Of a stretch of DNA of 64,000 nucleotides, positions 32,490 through 41,005 are shown one piece after another. Location of the stretch: assembly GCA_023418915.1 (NCBI GenBank), contig JAEZYU010000103.1, positions 1 through 64,000 of the forward strand. Reading direction: 5' to 3'. Origin of the DNA: Bacillota bacterium. Its GTDB lineage: Bacteria > Bacillota > Clostridia > Acetivibrionales > DTU013. A model generated the notes under the pieces. The model was not told where the DNA came from. It did no database searches and was given only the letters and a program-made list of their open reading frames with translations. Both the position numbers and the translations under genes were made by a program. How positions within the stretch are numbered: position 1 is the stretch's first letter; the number at the start of each line of letters is the position of its first letter.

Positions 32490-35400
32490 TTATACTGCAG
32501 GCCTTACTACATCGTATATAGCTTCCTTCATCGGATTCTTGTTTCCTGCATGGTCGATGACCAGTATATTGCCATTGTCATCTTTGACGATCTCTACTGT
32601 AATAGCTCCCTCAGATGGGATTTCGCTGCCCAGGTTGAGAGTGATCTCTCTGTCGCTGTCATATCCATCCGGCAGGACTGCGGTATCAAGAGTAAGCTTG
32701 ACTCCGTCAACCTTGACGATGAAGTTATCAGCAACAGCGTGAGCATCTGTAGGTTCAGTGTCTACGAAGTACTTGACTGGCTCGTTGAATGTGAGCTTGA
32801 TCTGGAAATCTCCGGTAACTATTGCATCGATGACTACAGGACGGTATACATCTTCGAGTCTTACTTCAGTGGTAACCGGTACCATTTTAGCGCCATCCGG
32901 ATGTGCTACACCCTGAACGGTGAATTCATAGTTTCCGTATACCTGTATGCTGTCCTGAGGTATTTCAAATACAGCGTACTGGTGGAATTCCGGTATGTTC
33001 TTGACCTGGTACTCGATGACAGTATTTGTTCCGAGCTCGGCATCCCACTGCGCCAGAGTCTTGCCATTGAAGGAGTAATTATTCTTATCCTTCAGTGTGT
33101 CGACATCGATATCACCGGTGAATTCGATCTTCATGCAGTTCGTAGCTTCATCGTAGTAGATGAGCTGCTTGCTGGTTTGAGGAACGTGCTGAGCCGGCGG
33201 AGGAGTGACATCGTCTACACCTATATCGACGGTCACGGTCTGTTCGACTGATGTGTAGCCGAGTCCCGAATCATACCTTGCGAACCAGGAATAATCGTCA
33301 TTATCGCGTGCGGAATCTACGTAAAGCAGATCATAGGAATTTCCGGCGAATGTGAACTCAGGTTCATAGTCTCTGAAGTTTAGATCCAACGGTGAATCGG
33401 TGAAGTATCCCTTAGGTATCTCGATCTTGTAAGTTGCTCCACTGACAAGCTTTTTATCTCCGTCAAGAAGATCAAGATATTTTTCCAGATCCAGCACAAG
33501 GGTGTCGTTAGTAGCATCCCATGTGATACTGCCTCTGTATCCCGGGTTCATATCACTCGGTGCGCCATTGTCGGGATCCAGGTCATAATTGGAGATCATT
33601 GCTGCATGTGTAGCACCTGCTCCGTCCACATAGGATACCTTGATCGGCAGATAAGTATCAGCAAATTCCTGATAAGGCACTATCTCATTGCTGAAGCTTT
33701 CGGTGACAGAATCATAGTTATAAGCTATCGGACTTACCCAGTAAGGCGTGATATTTTCATCATCGACCCACGGAGTGACATCCTTAACCTTAATGCTGAT
33801 CTGAGAGGTACGGCCGCCATAGCTGATCGTTCCCGGATTCTCAGCCACCGGTGACTTAACGTCATCTGTCAGTGCCATTGTCTTGGTAAAGTCGAGACCA
33901 TACAGAGTACCCTGTGCAACTGTGTCATTTTCAACTCTGACATCTTCGACTCTTATATCTCTGTATATAGTCCCATTGTTGTCATATGAGAGTATCCAGT
34001 CTTTATCGATGCCTTCGGGTATTGCTATGCCTTCAGCATCTTCAGAATCACATGCAGGTACCGCAACATATGAATAGAACTTACCATTTGACTTGGAGGG
34101 TGCTGATAATGGTATATCTCTTTCCAGGAAGTAGCCCTGGCCTTCGCCGTCAGGATTTTCCAGTACAAATGTACCTTCTACTCCTGCTCTGTTGAATTCT
34201 ATTCTGAATATATTGTCAGCAACCTGGTCTACACCAAGAACTACAGGCATAACTATTTCAGGATCAGCTACCGGATCATCGCGGAAGCTTACCTTAAAGG
34301 TATGGTCTGAGGTAACTTCGATATTGCCTGCAAGGTCTGTTACACCGACAAACTGTACTATATATTCTATACCTTTTGCGAACTCTTCATCGATGGCTTT
34401 CACAGCTTCTTCAACATCAATGGTAACGATTTTGGAATCCTCATACTTGCTGTTGCCCATTTCGAACTTCATGTATTCATTCAGGTCTCCTTCAGAAAGG
34501 GATGCCAGAGGTTTGCCGTTTACATACAATGTGATATCTCTGTACCAATCCAGATCAGACATATCAGAACGATGCGCATCAAATACAGGCTCTGAATAGA
34601 TGAACTGCAGTGACTCGCCGTCCTGACCCAAAGCCGGGTTAGTCCTGAGAAGGCTGAAGCTGCCCAGATCTTTTCCATAGCTAAAGCAGTTTGCTTCGGA
34701 AGCAGAACCTAATTTAGTCACTTTTTTGACACCGACAAGTTCAGGTCTGACTTCATCAATTATTCTGACCGGCATGGAGATCGTATCGATGGAAAGCTTG
34801 CCGTCCAGATCCTTTATATTACGTACTGCCATGTTGAATGTGGTGTCCTTAAGGAGCTTCTTGAGAATGTAACCGTCAGTCTTCGAATCTCTCATCTCAA
34901 CTCCAAGAGTCCTTTCGGTATCAGCTGCATTGTAAGGATACGGATATGTACCGGACATGATATCCTCTTCGTTTGTGAATCTTGCATCCTCGGGCAGGTA
35001 GATGTTTACTACCGTCTTGCCGTTGATATCCTCAGCAATGATGTGACCGTCTCCCCACCAGCCATTAGTACTCGTATAATCAGTCTCGATTTTACTCAGC
35101 TGATTGCTCTCGAGCAGGGTAGGAATCCCGATTGCTCCGTATGCGGCGTTGCCGTCTACTATTTCAAAGTAGTAGTTTGCCGGATCCGCAGCACTTGAGC
35201 TATCTACCAGACCGTCAAATGTAACCTTCAGGTTGCGATAGTTGATCAGCTCGATATTTTCTACTGATGTACCATCGGGAGCGGGAAGTGTAACAGTTTC
35301 TTCGTATGTTTTGCCCTTGTAATCGAAGGTTACTTTGTTTTCACCTGGTACCAGTTCCTTTCCGGTATAGGTTTTAACAACACCGTCTGAGAAAGAAACC

Positions 35401-35798
35401 TCGATAGTTGTGTTGTTGACTACAGCAACATTTTCAACAACGATCTCTTCCTGGACAGGTGTCTTGTCATCGAAATTTTCATATACGACTCTGGTGCCGT
35501 CGTAATTCAAATATTCGATGTCGGAAAGACCGCCTTTCTGCTCATCAGTGACTGCATCGCCGCTGAAGGCGTCTATGAAGTTGTCGCCGGATTGGGTTAC
35601 ATCAAAGTAAATATCGCCGCCTTCATTGACAGCATCAACGATTTCATCATCCAGTGCTTCATCAAAGAAATAATCCATTGAGAAAGCCTTTTCCCCAACC
35701 ACGACTGTGTTACCGGGCAAAGCAAATACAGGAACTGACATCGTCAGCAGCATGGTTAGCGCCAAGCCCAGTAATAGCAATTTTTTAGTGACTTTCAT
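32490..35798 (-). CDS. Large exported surface protein with repeated beta domains (S-layer-like)
   Basis: The 1102-residue protein starts with a signal peptide (MKVTKKLLLLGLALTMLLTM, cleavage near VFA-LP). The rest is Asp/Glu/Thr/Tyr-rich and predicted to be a string of Ig-like beta domains. Recurrent boundary phrases are VENIELINYRNLKVTFDGLV, LGVDQVADNIFRIEFNRAG and IDAIVTGDFQIKLTFNEPV, typical of Big/SbsC-type adhesin modules. No SLH domain, LPXTG motif or catalytic motif was seen. The SLH protein at 35901 lies just upstream on the same strand. The pair probably forms or decorates the cell-surface layer. Specific function unknown. Confidence 0.85.
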   Translation of the reverse strand: MKVTKKLLLLGLALTMLLTMSVPVFALPGNTVVVGEKAFSMDYFFDEALDDEIVDAVNEGGDIYFDVTQSGDNFIDAFSGDAVTDEQKGGLSDIEYLNYDGTRVVYENFDDKTPVQEEIVVENVAVVNNTTIEVSFSDGVVKTYTGKELVPGENKVTFDYKGKTYEETVTLPAPDGTSVENIELINYRNLKVTFDGLVDSSSAADPANYYFEIVDGNAAYGAIGIPTLLESNQLSKIETDYTSTNGWWGDGHIIAEDINGKTVVNIYLPEDARFTNEEDIMSGTYPYPYNAADTERTLGVEMRDSKTDGYILKKLLKDTTFNMAVRNIKDLDGKLSIDTISMPVRIIDEVRPELVGVKKVTKLGSASEANCFSYGKDLGSFSLLRTNPALGQDGESLQFIYSEPVFDAHRSDMSDLDWYRDITLYVNGKPLASLSEGDLNEYMKFEMGNSKYEDSKIVTIDVEEAVKAIDEEFAKGIEYIVQFVGVTDLAGNIEVTSDHTFKVSFRDDPVADPEIVMPVVLGVDQVADNIFRIEFNRAGVEGTFVLENPDGEGQGYFLERDIPLSAPSKSNGKFYSYVAVPACDSEDAEGIAIPEGIDKDWILSYDNNGTIYRDIRVEDVRVENDTVAQGTLYGLDFTKTMALTDDVKSPVAENPGTISYGGRTSQISIKVKDVTPWVDDENITPYWVSPIAYNYDSVTESFSNEIVPYQEFADTYLPIKVSYVDGAGATHAAMISNYDLDPDNGAPSDMNPGYRGSITWDATNDTLVLDLEKYLDLLDGDKKLVSGATYKIEIPKGYFTDSPLDLNFRDYEPEFTFAGNSYDLLYVDSARDNDDYSWFARYDSGLGYTSVEQTVTVDIGVDDVTPPPAQHVPQTSKQLIYYDEATNCMKIEFTGDIDVDTLKDKNNYSFNGKTLAQWDAELGTNTVIEYQVKNIPEFHQYAVFEIPQDSIQVYGNYEFTVQGVAHPDGAKMVPVTTEVRLEDVYRPVVIDAIVTGDFQIKLTFNEPVKYFVDTEPTDAHAVADNFIVKVDGVKLTLDTAVLPDGYDSDREITLNLGSEIPSEGAITVEIVKDDNGNILVIDHAGNKNPMKEAIYDVVRPAV

Positions 35799-35900
35799 GC
35801 GTTAAATCCCCTTTCAATTTTTTTGTTTGTTATCCATTATTTTAAATCAAATGTGATTTTCGCATTTGACCGAATGGATCGTGTAATTCCAATTAACATA

Positions 35901-37880
35901 TTAGTTTACATCTGCAGTAAAGGTTCCAGCGGTAAGCGCAACTTCAAAACTGCCCAATACGCTGCCCGAGGCATCCAGCAGCTCAAAGACCGCTTTTGTT
36001 TTGCCTGTAGCTACAATCTGGAGATAACCACCGATATCTGCAGCTTCACTAGTATCGAGCGATTTGAATGATTTGCCGGCAGTTGCACTCGAAACGATGA
36101 TTCTGGCGATTTCAAAATTACCAATTGAAGTAATCTTAACTTCACCGTCTACTTTTTTTGCCTGCACAGGCACCGGAACGATCTCAATCTGGAAGCTGCC
36201 TGCAATGAGATCTACCGTGAAGGTACCGACAACGATGCCTGCCTCATCCAGCAGTTCAAAGGCGGTCTCTGTTTTGCCTGTAGCGACAATCTGCAGATAC
36301 CCGCCGATATCAGCGGTTTCATTGGTGGCGACTGATCTGAAGGATTTACCTTCACTTGCTGCAGATACTATGATCCTGGCAACATCCTGCAATCCTATGG
36401 TCGTCAGTTTCACTTCGCCTGTTACTGATTTGGCTGGTGCTTCCACTGCTGTGACTGCAACAAGGAAATCACCGGTTTTCAGATCCACTGTGAATTTTCC
36501 AACGACAATGCCGGCGGCATCCAACAGTTCGAAATCAGCCTTGGATTTACCGGTGGCAACGATTTGGAGATATTCGCCTATCTTAGCTGTTTCATTAGTG
36601 TCTACCGATCTGAATGAGGTACCTGTGCTTGCTGATGCGAGGGTGATCCTGGCTACATCCTGAACACCGATGGTTATGACCTTGATATTGCCGGATGCAA
36701 TCAGCTCAGCAGCAACTACCTTGACTGTGATTTTGACTTCTTTGGCAGCACGGCCCTTTGAGTCTTTTACATTGTATGTGAGTATGTACTCGCCGACCTT
36801 GGAGGTATCGACATTGTCTTCACCGGTCTTGACGATGCTGCCGGTAATATCGCCGTCTTCAGGGTCGCTGGCCTTTACGACCGGAGGAGTGAATACATCA
36901 CCCTGCGTCAGAGTTATAGTATTGTTTTCTATGCCTTCGACTGTGATAACAGGAGCCTTGTTGGCCGGAGGATTGTAGCCGCCGCCCCCGCTGCTCGAAC
37001 TGGAAGTGGCTTTCACAACGGTTACTTTGAAGATGGCTTCTCCGTCAGGATACTTATCCTTCGAAGCTGTAACTGTGATAGTGGCGGAACCTTCTTTTAT
37101 ACCTTTGAGATCCACGTATATGCCTGTTATTGCAGCCGTTACAATGGTCTCATCACTGCTCTTTACTGAAAGCTCTGCTTCGGCGGGATTAGTCTTGACA
37201 GTGATATACTTGTTGGAACCGACGTTCACGGTCTGTTCACCGATTTCTTCGATCTCGACACGGAGCAGCCTGTTCAGTGATACGACAGCTTCAGCTCTGG
37301 TCAGGTTCTTTTCAGGGTCGAAGCTGCCATCCGGATAGCCCTGCATGTAGCCGGCCTTTTTTACTGCTCCGATGAAGCCCTTGAAGGATTCTTCGATTTT
37401 ATCGGCATCGGAGTATTCATCAGCCTCTTCTGCATCCTCAGTCAGGTTTTTGAGCTTATAGATAATCGCAGCGACTTCCTGTCTTTTGATGTTTTCCCTG
37501 AATATAAAGGAGCCGTCCTTAAGTTCGCTTAAATATCCGGCTTTTTCAGCTTTAGCAACATCACTCCTGAACCAGTCGGTTGCCTTTACATCCTTGAAGG
37601 TAACCGGTGCGGTTTCGGTAAAATTGAACAGTCTGTTCACCAAAGTTATGAATTCGGCTCTTGTGATGTTGTTGTTCGGCTTGAAAGTGCCATCCGGATA
37701 TCCTTTGATGAATCCCTGATCAACCCATGCAGTGATCTCCTTTTCAGCCCAATTGCCGGAAACATCGGTTAGCTCGACTGATGCAGCAAACGCCTGAACA
37801 GGGATCATTGCAGTCAGTACCATGACAGTGATCAGCATCAGTGCCAGGATACTTTTTGATTTTTTCATGCGGTTGTTCAT
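35901..37880 (-). CDS. SLH-domain surface protein with three C-terminal tandem domains
   Basis: The 659-residue protein has a signal peptide (MKKSKSILALMLITVMVLTA, ending near FAA-SV). Three SLH modules follow over residues 35-215 (WAEKEITAWVDQGFIKGYPD; AGYLSELKDGSFIFRENIKR; AGYMQGYPDGSFDPEKNLTR), which anchor to secondary cell-wall polymer. Next are a Big2-like domain (ITVKTNPAEAELSVKSSDET), a Ser/Gly linker and a DUF5011-like domain (VVKASDPEDGDITGSI). Three homologous repeats of about 90 residues end the protein, each with DVARI or EIARI, a SFRSVDTNE-type phrase and GEYLQIVATGK or GGYLQIVATGK. GGAGG is 12 bases before the ATG. A 520-base region lies upstream. Confidence 0.92.
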   Translation of the reverse strand: MNNRMKKSKSILALMLITVMVLTAMIPVQAFAASVELTDVSGNWAEKEITAWVDQGFIKGYPDGTFKPNNNITRAEFITLVNRLFNFTETAPVTFKDVKATDWFRSDVAKAEKAGYLSELKDGSFIFRENIKRQEVAAIIYKLKNLTEDAEEADEYSDADKIEESFKGFIGAVKKAGYMQGYPDGSFDPEKNLTRAEAVVSLNRLLRVEIEEIGEQTVNVGSNKYITVKTNPAEAELSVKSSDETIVTAAITGIYVDLKGIKEGSATITVTASKDKYPDGEAIFKVTVVKATSSSSSGGGGYNPPANKAPVITVEGIENNTITLTQGDVFTPPVVKASDPEDGDITGSIVKTGEDNVDTSKVGEYILTYNVKDSKGRAAKEVKITVKVVAAELIASGNIKVITIGVQDVARITLASASTGTSFRSVDTNETAKIGEYLQIVATGKSKADFELLDAAGIVVGKFTVDLKTGDFLVAVTAVEAPAKSVTGEVKLTTIGLQDVARIIVSAASEGKSFRSVATNETADIGGYLQIVATGKTETAFELLDEAGIVVGTFTVDLIAGSFQIEIVPVPVQAKKVDGEVKITSIGNFEIARIIVSSATAGKSFKSLDTSEAADIGGYLQIVATGKTKAVFELLDASGSVLGSFEVALTAGTFTADVN

Positions 37881-38401
37881 TTTGATTTTTTACCTCCTTT
37901 ATTGTTTTGGTGCTTACTGGTGTGTTAAGCTTATACTTAACCCTTCGTGTGCAGATGGATTGCCTTCTGTCCTCAAAAAGCGGTTAACTCAGGTGCTCTC
38001 ATTGCTTTAAATGAACTGCAGGGACATTAATGCTTGCACCATACATAAATATGAAGCTATATTGCAGGGCAGAAATGCGACAGGTATAAGTTTCTGCTCT
38101 GAAGGATTATCCCATGAGGTCACCTCCCTTGTTTCTACAGATGGATGTAGTAGCTGCACCTGTAACGATAAAATTTGATGTGGCATCTTACAAATAATAC
38201 CATCCTTGGAAAATTATATACATTTCCCACGCTAAATTCAATTACAAAATTCTTACAAATATGGAAGTATACTTTAAGTTAGATTAAATTAAATCACCAA
38301 GATGGAGGAGCCTGTATATAAATCCGGGAAATCTTATCTGTTTAGGCTACTTATTTACATATGTCTACAACTGCTTAATTATTACCGGATGTGAAAATAA
38401 A
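37881..38401 (-). promoter_or_regulatory. Long upstream region of the SLH gene
   Basis: About 520 bases without a convincing gene. On the minus strand a perfect Shine-Dalgarno AAGGGAGGTGACCTC ends at an ATG (38113-38115) that opens only Met-Gly-stop. A GTG overlapping the Shine-Dalgarno opens a 38-codon frame. This may be a minimal upstream ORF in a long 5' leader of a surface-layer gene. No known riboswitch was recognised. Confidence 0.35.
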
Positions 38402-38680
38402 TCACAGGTCATCTGAGAGGCGGCTGATTCTGACCTTCCTGCTGATACGCATCAGTTTGTCCAGGTCCTTCAGATCTTTAAGATCATACTTCCTGCAGCA
38501 TTTTTTACAAACTGAGCGGCAGCCCTTGTAGCCTGGATTTATTGCCACAGCCTTGTGTATCTTGAAAAATGGCCTGAATTTTTTCCTGCTGCAGCATGAA
38601 CACAGAGGAAACATATCAGGTATATAAAAAAATGAAAGGATTACGAAGAATACAACAATCACTAAAAGCAGCTTTCTCAC
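38402..38680 (-). CDS. Small membrane-anchored Cys-rich basic protein (92 aa)
   Basis: GTG start with AAGGGGGCG upstream. Residues 3-22 (KLLLVIVVFFVILSFFYIPD) form a membrane helix or signal anchor. The rest is strongly basic with paired cysteines: CSCC near residue 27, then CRSVCKKCC. The tail DLKDLKDLDKLMRISRKVRI is amphipathic. The cysteine pattern could bind metal or form disulfides. No family recognised. Confidence 0.65.
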   Translation of the reverse strand: MRKLLLVIVVFFVILSFFYIPDMFPLCSCCSRKKFRPFFKIHKAVAINPGYKGCRSVCKKCCRKYDLKDLKDLDKLMRISRKVRISRLSDDL

Positions 38681-38751
38681 AAAAATCGCCCCCTTAAAAA
38701 ATATTTTGGGAGCGGGAGCTTTATGCAGAAAAAATTAGAAGAGCCGGCAAT

Positions 38752-38791
38752 AAAAAAGCACAAGGGCTGCCGAATATCGACAGCCCTTGTG
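38752..38791 (-). terminator. Intrinsic terminator of the SASP gene
   Basis: CACAAGGGCTG (38759-38769) pairs with CAGCCCTTGTG (38781-38791). The minus-strand exit is CTTTTTTA. Confidence 0.88.
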
Positions 38792-38826
38792 TTTAGATGA
38801 GTTTGTTTATGATCTTGTTGTGTTTG

Positions 38827-39018
38827 TTACTTTCTTTCCAATTGATAAGTGTTTCCGGTGTAAGCTTCAAAAACCTTTTTGACAATGTTGCCGCCTATCT
38901 TTCCGGCGTCTCTCGATGCGAGGTCGCCATTGTAGCCCTGCTTCAGGTTTACTCCAACCTGGCTGGCTATTTCATACTTCATGTTTTCAAAAGCCGTCTT
39001 GCTCCTGTTGTTTGCCAT
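38827..39018 (-). CDS. Alpha/beta-type small acid-soluble spore protein
   Basis: A 63-residue SASP that coats spore DNA and protects it from UV and chemical damage. The signature KYEIASQVGVNLKQGYNGDL is plain, followed by ASRDAGKIGGNIVKKVFEAY. The first block holds the GPR protease site region (YEIA). GAGGGAAC-type Shine-Dalgarno sits upstream of the ATG. It should be made only in the forespore; no sigma-G promoter was confirmed by eye. This gene is direct evidence of endospore formation. Confidence 0.96.
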   Translation of the reverse strand: MANNRSKTAFENMKYEIASQVGVNLKQGYNGDLASRDAGKIGGNIVKKVFEAYTGNTYQLERK

Positions 39019-39122
39019 ATAGTTCCCTCCTCGATATTTTTTCGCCGCCGTTTTGTTTTGCAGCGCACTATTATGATTTGTAAAGCAATTCAGATTTATA
39101 ACGGTAAATAATGTTATGGAAA

Positions 39123-39359
39123 CTAATCCTCTGTTTCAGCTGCGGGAGCTGACCTGAACAGCAGAGATATCGTATATAGGCCTGCAATGCCGACCAGAGC
39201 GAAAATGATCCTGCTGAATATAGACATGTTTCCACTGAATAAGTTGCCTCCGAAAATCGCTGTTACAAGATCATAGCCTGCGATACCGACCAACAGCCAG
39301 TTCAAAGCGCCGATGATGACAAGTACAAGAGCAAGTCTGTCCATAGGTGTCCTATTCAT
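39123..39359 (-). CDS. DUF378 family small membrane protein
   Basis: A 78-residue protein with two membrane helices: RLALVLVIIGALNWLLVGIA, containing the conserved GALNWLLVG of DUF378/YuzA, and RIIFALVGIAGLYTISLLF. A variable soluble loop lies between them. GGAG lies eight bases before the ATG. Function unknown. Confidence 0.9.
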   Translation of the reverse strand: MNRTPMDRLALVLVIIGALNWLLVGIAGYDLVTAIFGGNLFSGNMSIFSRIIFALVGIAGLYTISLLFRSAPAAETED

Positions 39360-39412
39360 TCATATATCTCCTTTGCTTTTTATTGTAATATTATTCCCGA
39401 TGGTTTCTGATA

Positions 39413-39580
39413 TCATTCACATGATGTTCTGAGATTTGAGTCTGTTTTGCTCTTATTGGGTTTTTCTTCAAAAAAAACGCAGTCCGTGTCAACAGACAGA
39501 GTACCTGAGACGGCATCTTCAAGCATGCATTTGCCATCGTGCTGATGTTTGCAGTTCAAGGAGCAGTTGATCGTCGTCAT
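39413..39580 (-). CDS. Small Cys-rich protein (55 aa), DUF1540-like
   Basis: ATG at 39578-39580 with GGAGG six bases upstream. The product begins MTTINCSLNCKHQHDGKCML and continues EDAVSGTLSVDTDCVFFEEK. Four cysteines (C6, C10, C18, C34) and two histidines suggest a small metal-binding knuckle. It resembles tiny clostridial proteins of the DUF1540 type, some mislabelled hydroxymyristoyl-ACP dehydratase in databases. Family membership is from memory. Confidence 0.7.
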   Translation of the reverse strand: MTTINCSLNCKHQHDGKCMLEDAVSGTLSVDTDCVFFEEKPNKSKTDSNLRTSCE

Positions 39581-39685
39581 GATGGGCCTCCCTGATGTTT
39601 ACCTTTTATTGACTTAATGTTTTGAATTATCTTCTCTGAATTGTTATTGTTTCAAAAATTCAATAAATAATTCACTGACAAAACA

Positions 39686-39717
39686 AAAAGGCCGGGGCGT
39701 GGAGCCGCCGGCCTTTT
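39686..39717. terminator. Orphan terminator-like hairpin in a divergent region
   Basis: AAAAGGCCGG (39686-39695) pairs perfectly with CCGGCCTTTT (39708-39717), followed on the plus strand by ATTTAAAT. It lies between genes that point away from each other, so no annotated gene ends here. Confidence 0.75.
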
Positions 39718-39725
39718 ATTTAAAT

Positions 39726-39755
39726 AACCGCCGCCAGCCGCGGCTGACGGCGGTT
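39726..39755. other. Second orphan GC-rich hairpin
   Basis: AACCGCCG (39726-39733) with CGGCGGTT (39748-39755), continued inside by CAGC/GCTG around a CGCG loop, with one C-A mismatch. It directly follows the hairpin at 39686. The tandem layout mirrors 32378-32465. Confidence 0.65.
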
Positions 39756-39891
39756 AGTACTGATTTCACTTTGTATATTATGTATATATGTTTTTATTTG
39801 TGCCATATTGGATAAACTTTATTCATATTTTCGCAATATGCTGTCATTTTTGGCTTATTGACATGTTCTGCGTGCATGGTGTAGATTTGAA

Positions 39892-39927
39892 TAAACGAAA
39901 AATTTTCTTTGAAACGTAGTGTTATAA
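39892..39927. repeat. Intergenic modular repeat, minimal form upstream of the DUF6873-like gene
   Basis: ATAAACGAAAAATTTTCTTTGAAACGTAGTGTTATA. It ends about 38 bases before the ATG at 39966. Confidence 0.8.
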
Positions 39928-39965
39928 AGCAGTTAGTAAATGAAAATCCATTGCCGGAGGACATT

Positions 39966-40733
39966 ATGAGATATGTTGAAAATCCCAATCTGCCAAGCGG
40001 GCTTGTAAGTCTTGCAGCCGTCGACAGCCGTATTTCCGCCGATGCCGAAAACAGGCTGAGGGAGCTGGGAGTTGAAATACTGAAGCTTGGCCCGCATCCT
40101 GATCTGTACGATGCGGTTTCCTGCCATCCTGACATGATGCTTCACCATCTGGGAGGAAGCAGGATAGTATATGCACCAGGTACTGATGCCAGGGCTATCG
40201 CAAAGCTTGAAGAACTTGGATTTCTTATGATAAAGGGTGACAGCCTGCTAACTCCTTCATATCCTTATGATATTGCATATAATGCCGCACGGGTCGGCAA
40301 ATGGTATTTTCATAACCTTAAATATACAGACAGATACATGAGGGAGCAGCTGGACATCCTTGGGATCGAACCTGTTCACGTGGCTCAGGGATATACCAAA
40401 TGCTCTGTCCTTCCCGTAAACGACAATTCTATCATTACGACCGATACCGGGATAGCCAGGGCTGCTGAAAAGAAGGGAATCGATGCTCTGCTGCTCGAGT
40501 GCGATGAATCCATACGCTTGCCCGGACTTAATCATGGCTTCATAGGAGGAGCCTGTGGCTTGATATCCAATACAATATGTGCTGTCAATGGTCTTGTCCA
40601 AAAACTCAAATTTTCTGAGCGCATGCTTTCATTTCTTTCAGAAAGAAAAATTTCCATAAAAGAGATTTCCGAAAGCTCTGTCACAGATATCGGATCCATC
40701 GTTCCGTTAATGTTGGCTGATCACGGTAACTAA
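39966..40733 (+). CDS. DUF6873-like protein (amidinotransferase/GME fold suggested)
   Basis: A 255-residue cytoplasmic protein. CGGAGGAC just before ATG 39966 fixes the start. Segments ENRLRELGVEILKLGPHPDL, VSCHPDMMLHHLGGSRIVYA, VAQGYTKCSVLPVNDNSIIT and NHGFIGGACGLISNTICAVN look like a five-bladed GME propeller. They carry conserved His, Asp and a Cys near the end of the chain. I recall this as the clostridial DUF6873 family, but function is unknown and the catalytic Cys is only suggested. The repeat core lies directly upstream. Confidence 0.78.
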   Translation: MRYVENPNLPSGLVSLAAVDSRISADAENRLRELGVEILKLGPHPDLYDAVSCHPDMMLHHLGGSRIVYAPGTDARAIAKLEELGFLMIKGDSLLTPSYPYDIAYNAARVGKWYFHNLKYTDRYMREQLDILGIEPVHVAQGYTKCSVLPVNDNSIITTDTGIARAAEKKGIDALLLECDESIRLPGLNHGFIGGACGLISNTICAVNGLVQKLKFSERMLSFLSERKISIKEISESSVTDIGSIVPLMLADHGN

Positions 40734-40756
40734 CCACGCCCGATTACATATAATAT

Positions 40757-40872
40757 ATAATGAGGCGATAGATATTCCGACACGCTAAACACTGCTGAGG
40801 AACGAAAAATTTTCTACAAACGAAAAAATTCCTTTGAAACGAGGTGTTATAGCGGAGCGATAGATTTCTGGG
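40757..40872. repeat. Intergenic modular repeat, long variant
   Basis: AATGAGGCGATAGATATTCC, AACGAAAAATTTTCTACAAA, CGAAAAAATTCCTTTGAAAC and GAGGTGTTATAGCGGAGCGA follow in order, again A-B-B-A in layout. It lies between the DUF6873-like gene and the YtxC gene. Confidence 0.8.
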
Positions 40873-41005
40873 TGGAGGTGTATCTGTCGATAAAAAGGCA
40901 AAAACAGGAATATATGTAAAATACATGGCATAATTTGCATATACCCTGTGCTGCATACAACATTTTGCTTGGACATATACTAGCACTTGAAGGGATGTGA
41001 AGTTG

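Noticed and set aside
32478..33251. 257-residue plus-strand frame
   Set aside because: Antisense to the 1102-residue surface protein and no start signal.
38000..38128. 38-codon frame from GTG in the SLH leader
   Set aside because: The GTG lies inside the Shine-Dalgarno sequence itself, so initiation there is unlikely; kept only as a possible leader curiosity.
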